Part shown: in pieces, positions 63,873 through 64,000 of the stretch
Layout: each line of letters opens with the position of its first letter
Numbering within the stretch: position 1 is the stretch's first letter
Assembly: GCA_012845835.1 (NCBI GenBank)
Contig: JABAKD010000003.1
Location: 3,344,212-3,408,211 of the forward strand
Direction: 5' to 3'
Length of the DNA: 64,000 bases
From: Undaria pinnatifida
Taxonomy: Eukaryota > Sar > Phaeophyceae > Laminariales > Alariaceae
Notes under the pieces: model-generated
Database searches by the model: none
What the model saw: only the letters and a program-made list of their open reading frames with translations
What the model was told of the DNA's origin: nothing
Made by a program: the position numbers and the translations under genes

Positions 63873-64000
63873 TCAGATTCTCGTACGTAGTCGTCGAACG
63901 TTGATCAAAAACCGCACCAGAATCCCAATAATATTTGCACAACGCGGGGCACTTTCCATCAGACGCGGTGCGAGTAGACAAGACAAGGAAGGGCTGAAGT

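Overview
The window is nuclear DNA of a eukaryote, most likely a brown alga (Phaeophyceae). It holds small coding exons of 52-201 bases with GTGAGN donors, separated by introns of 0.2-4 kb, in a sea of microsatellites, minisatellites and miniature transposons. Two intron-rich genes could be assembled by eye, both on the minus strand. One is a secreted, right-handed beta-helix mannuronan C5-epimerase (the alginate-modifying enzyme of brown algae). The other is UNC119/PDE6-delta-like, a carrier of lipidated ciliary proteins, which fits an organism with flagellate spores. No bacterial-type operons, rRNA genes, intact tRNA genes or CRISPR arrays are visible.

Layout. 1-15.2 kb: no host gene; interspersed repeats, MITEs with terminal inverted repeats, tRNA-derived fragments at 4.6-5.5 kb, long G-rich tracts at 6.4-8.1 kb, tandem satellites at 8.5-10.8 kb and 13.4-14.1 kb, and a decayed Ty1/copia pol fragment at 12.8-13.3 kb. 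15.27-26.77 kb: the C5-epimerase-like gene, 12 exons, 1605 coding bases, 534 residues; all junction phases agree provided one intron uses a GC donor. 26.8-38.9 kb: intergenic, packed with MITEs, minisatellites and a long (ACCCG)n array. 38.99-57.53 kb: the UNC119-like gene, seven exons found giving 258 residues plus stop, with the N-terminal exon(s) not found. 57.5-64 kb: tandem duplications, MITEs, a foldback element and a poly-C tract, with one weak candidate exon on the plus strand.

The most unusual feature is that both genes are surrounded by decayed partial copies of their own exons. At least eight of the 19 exons have one to three nearby copies in flanking intron or 3' flank. Most copies keep one exon edge (acceptor, donor or stop) and lose the other. 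In addition, several 3' splice sites are preceded by expanded pyrimidine arrays, the longest about 0.9 kb of (TTCCC)n on the sense strand ending about 40 bases from the exon. The two genes act in unrelated processes (cell-wall alginate and ciliary trafficking); their adjacency carries no visible functional link.
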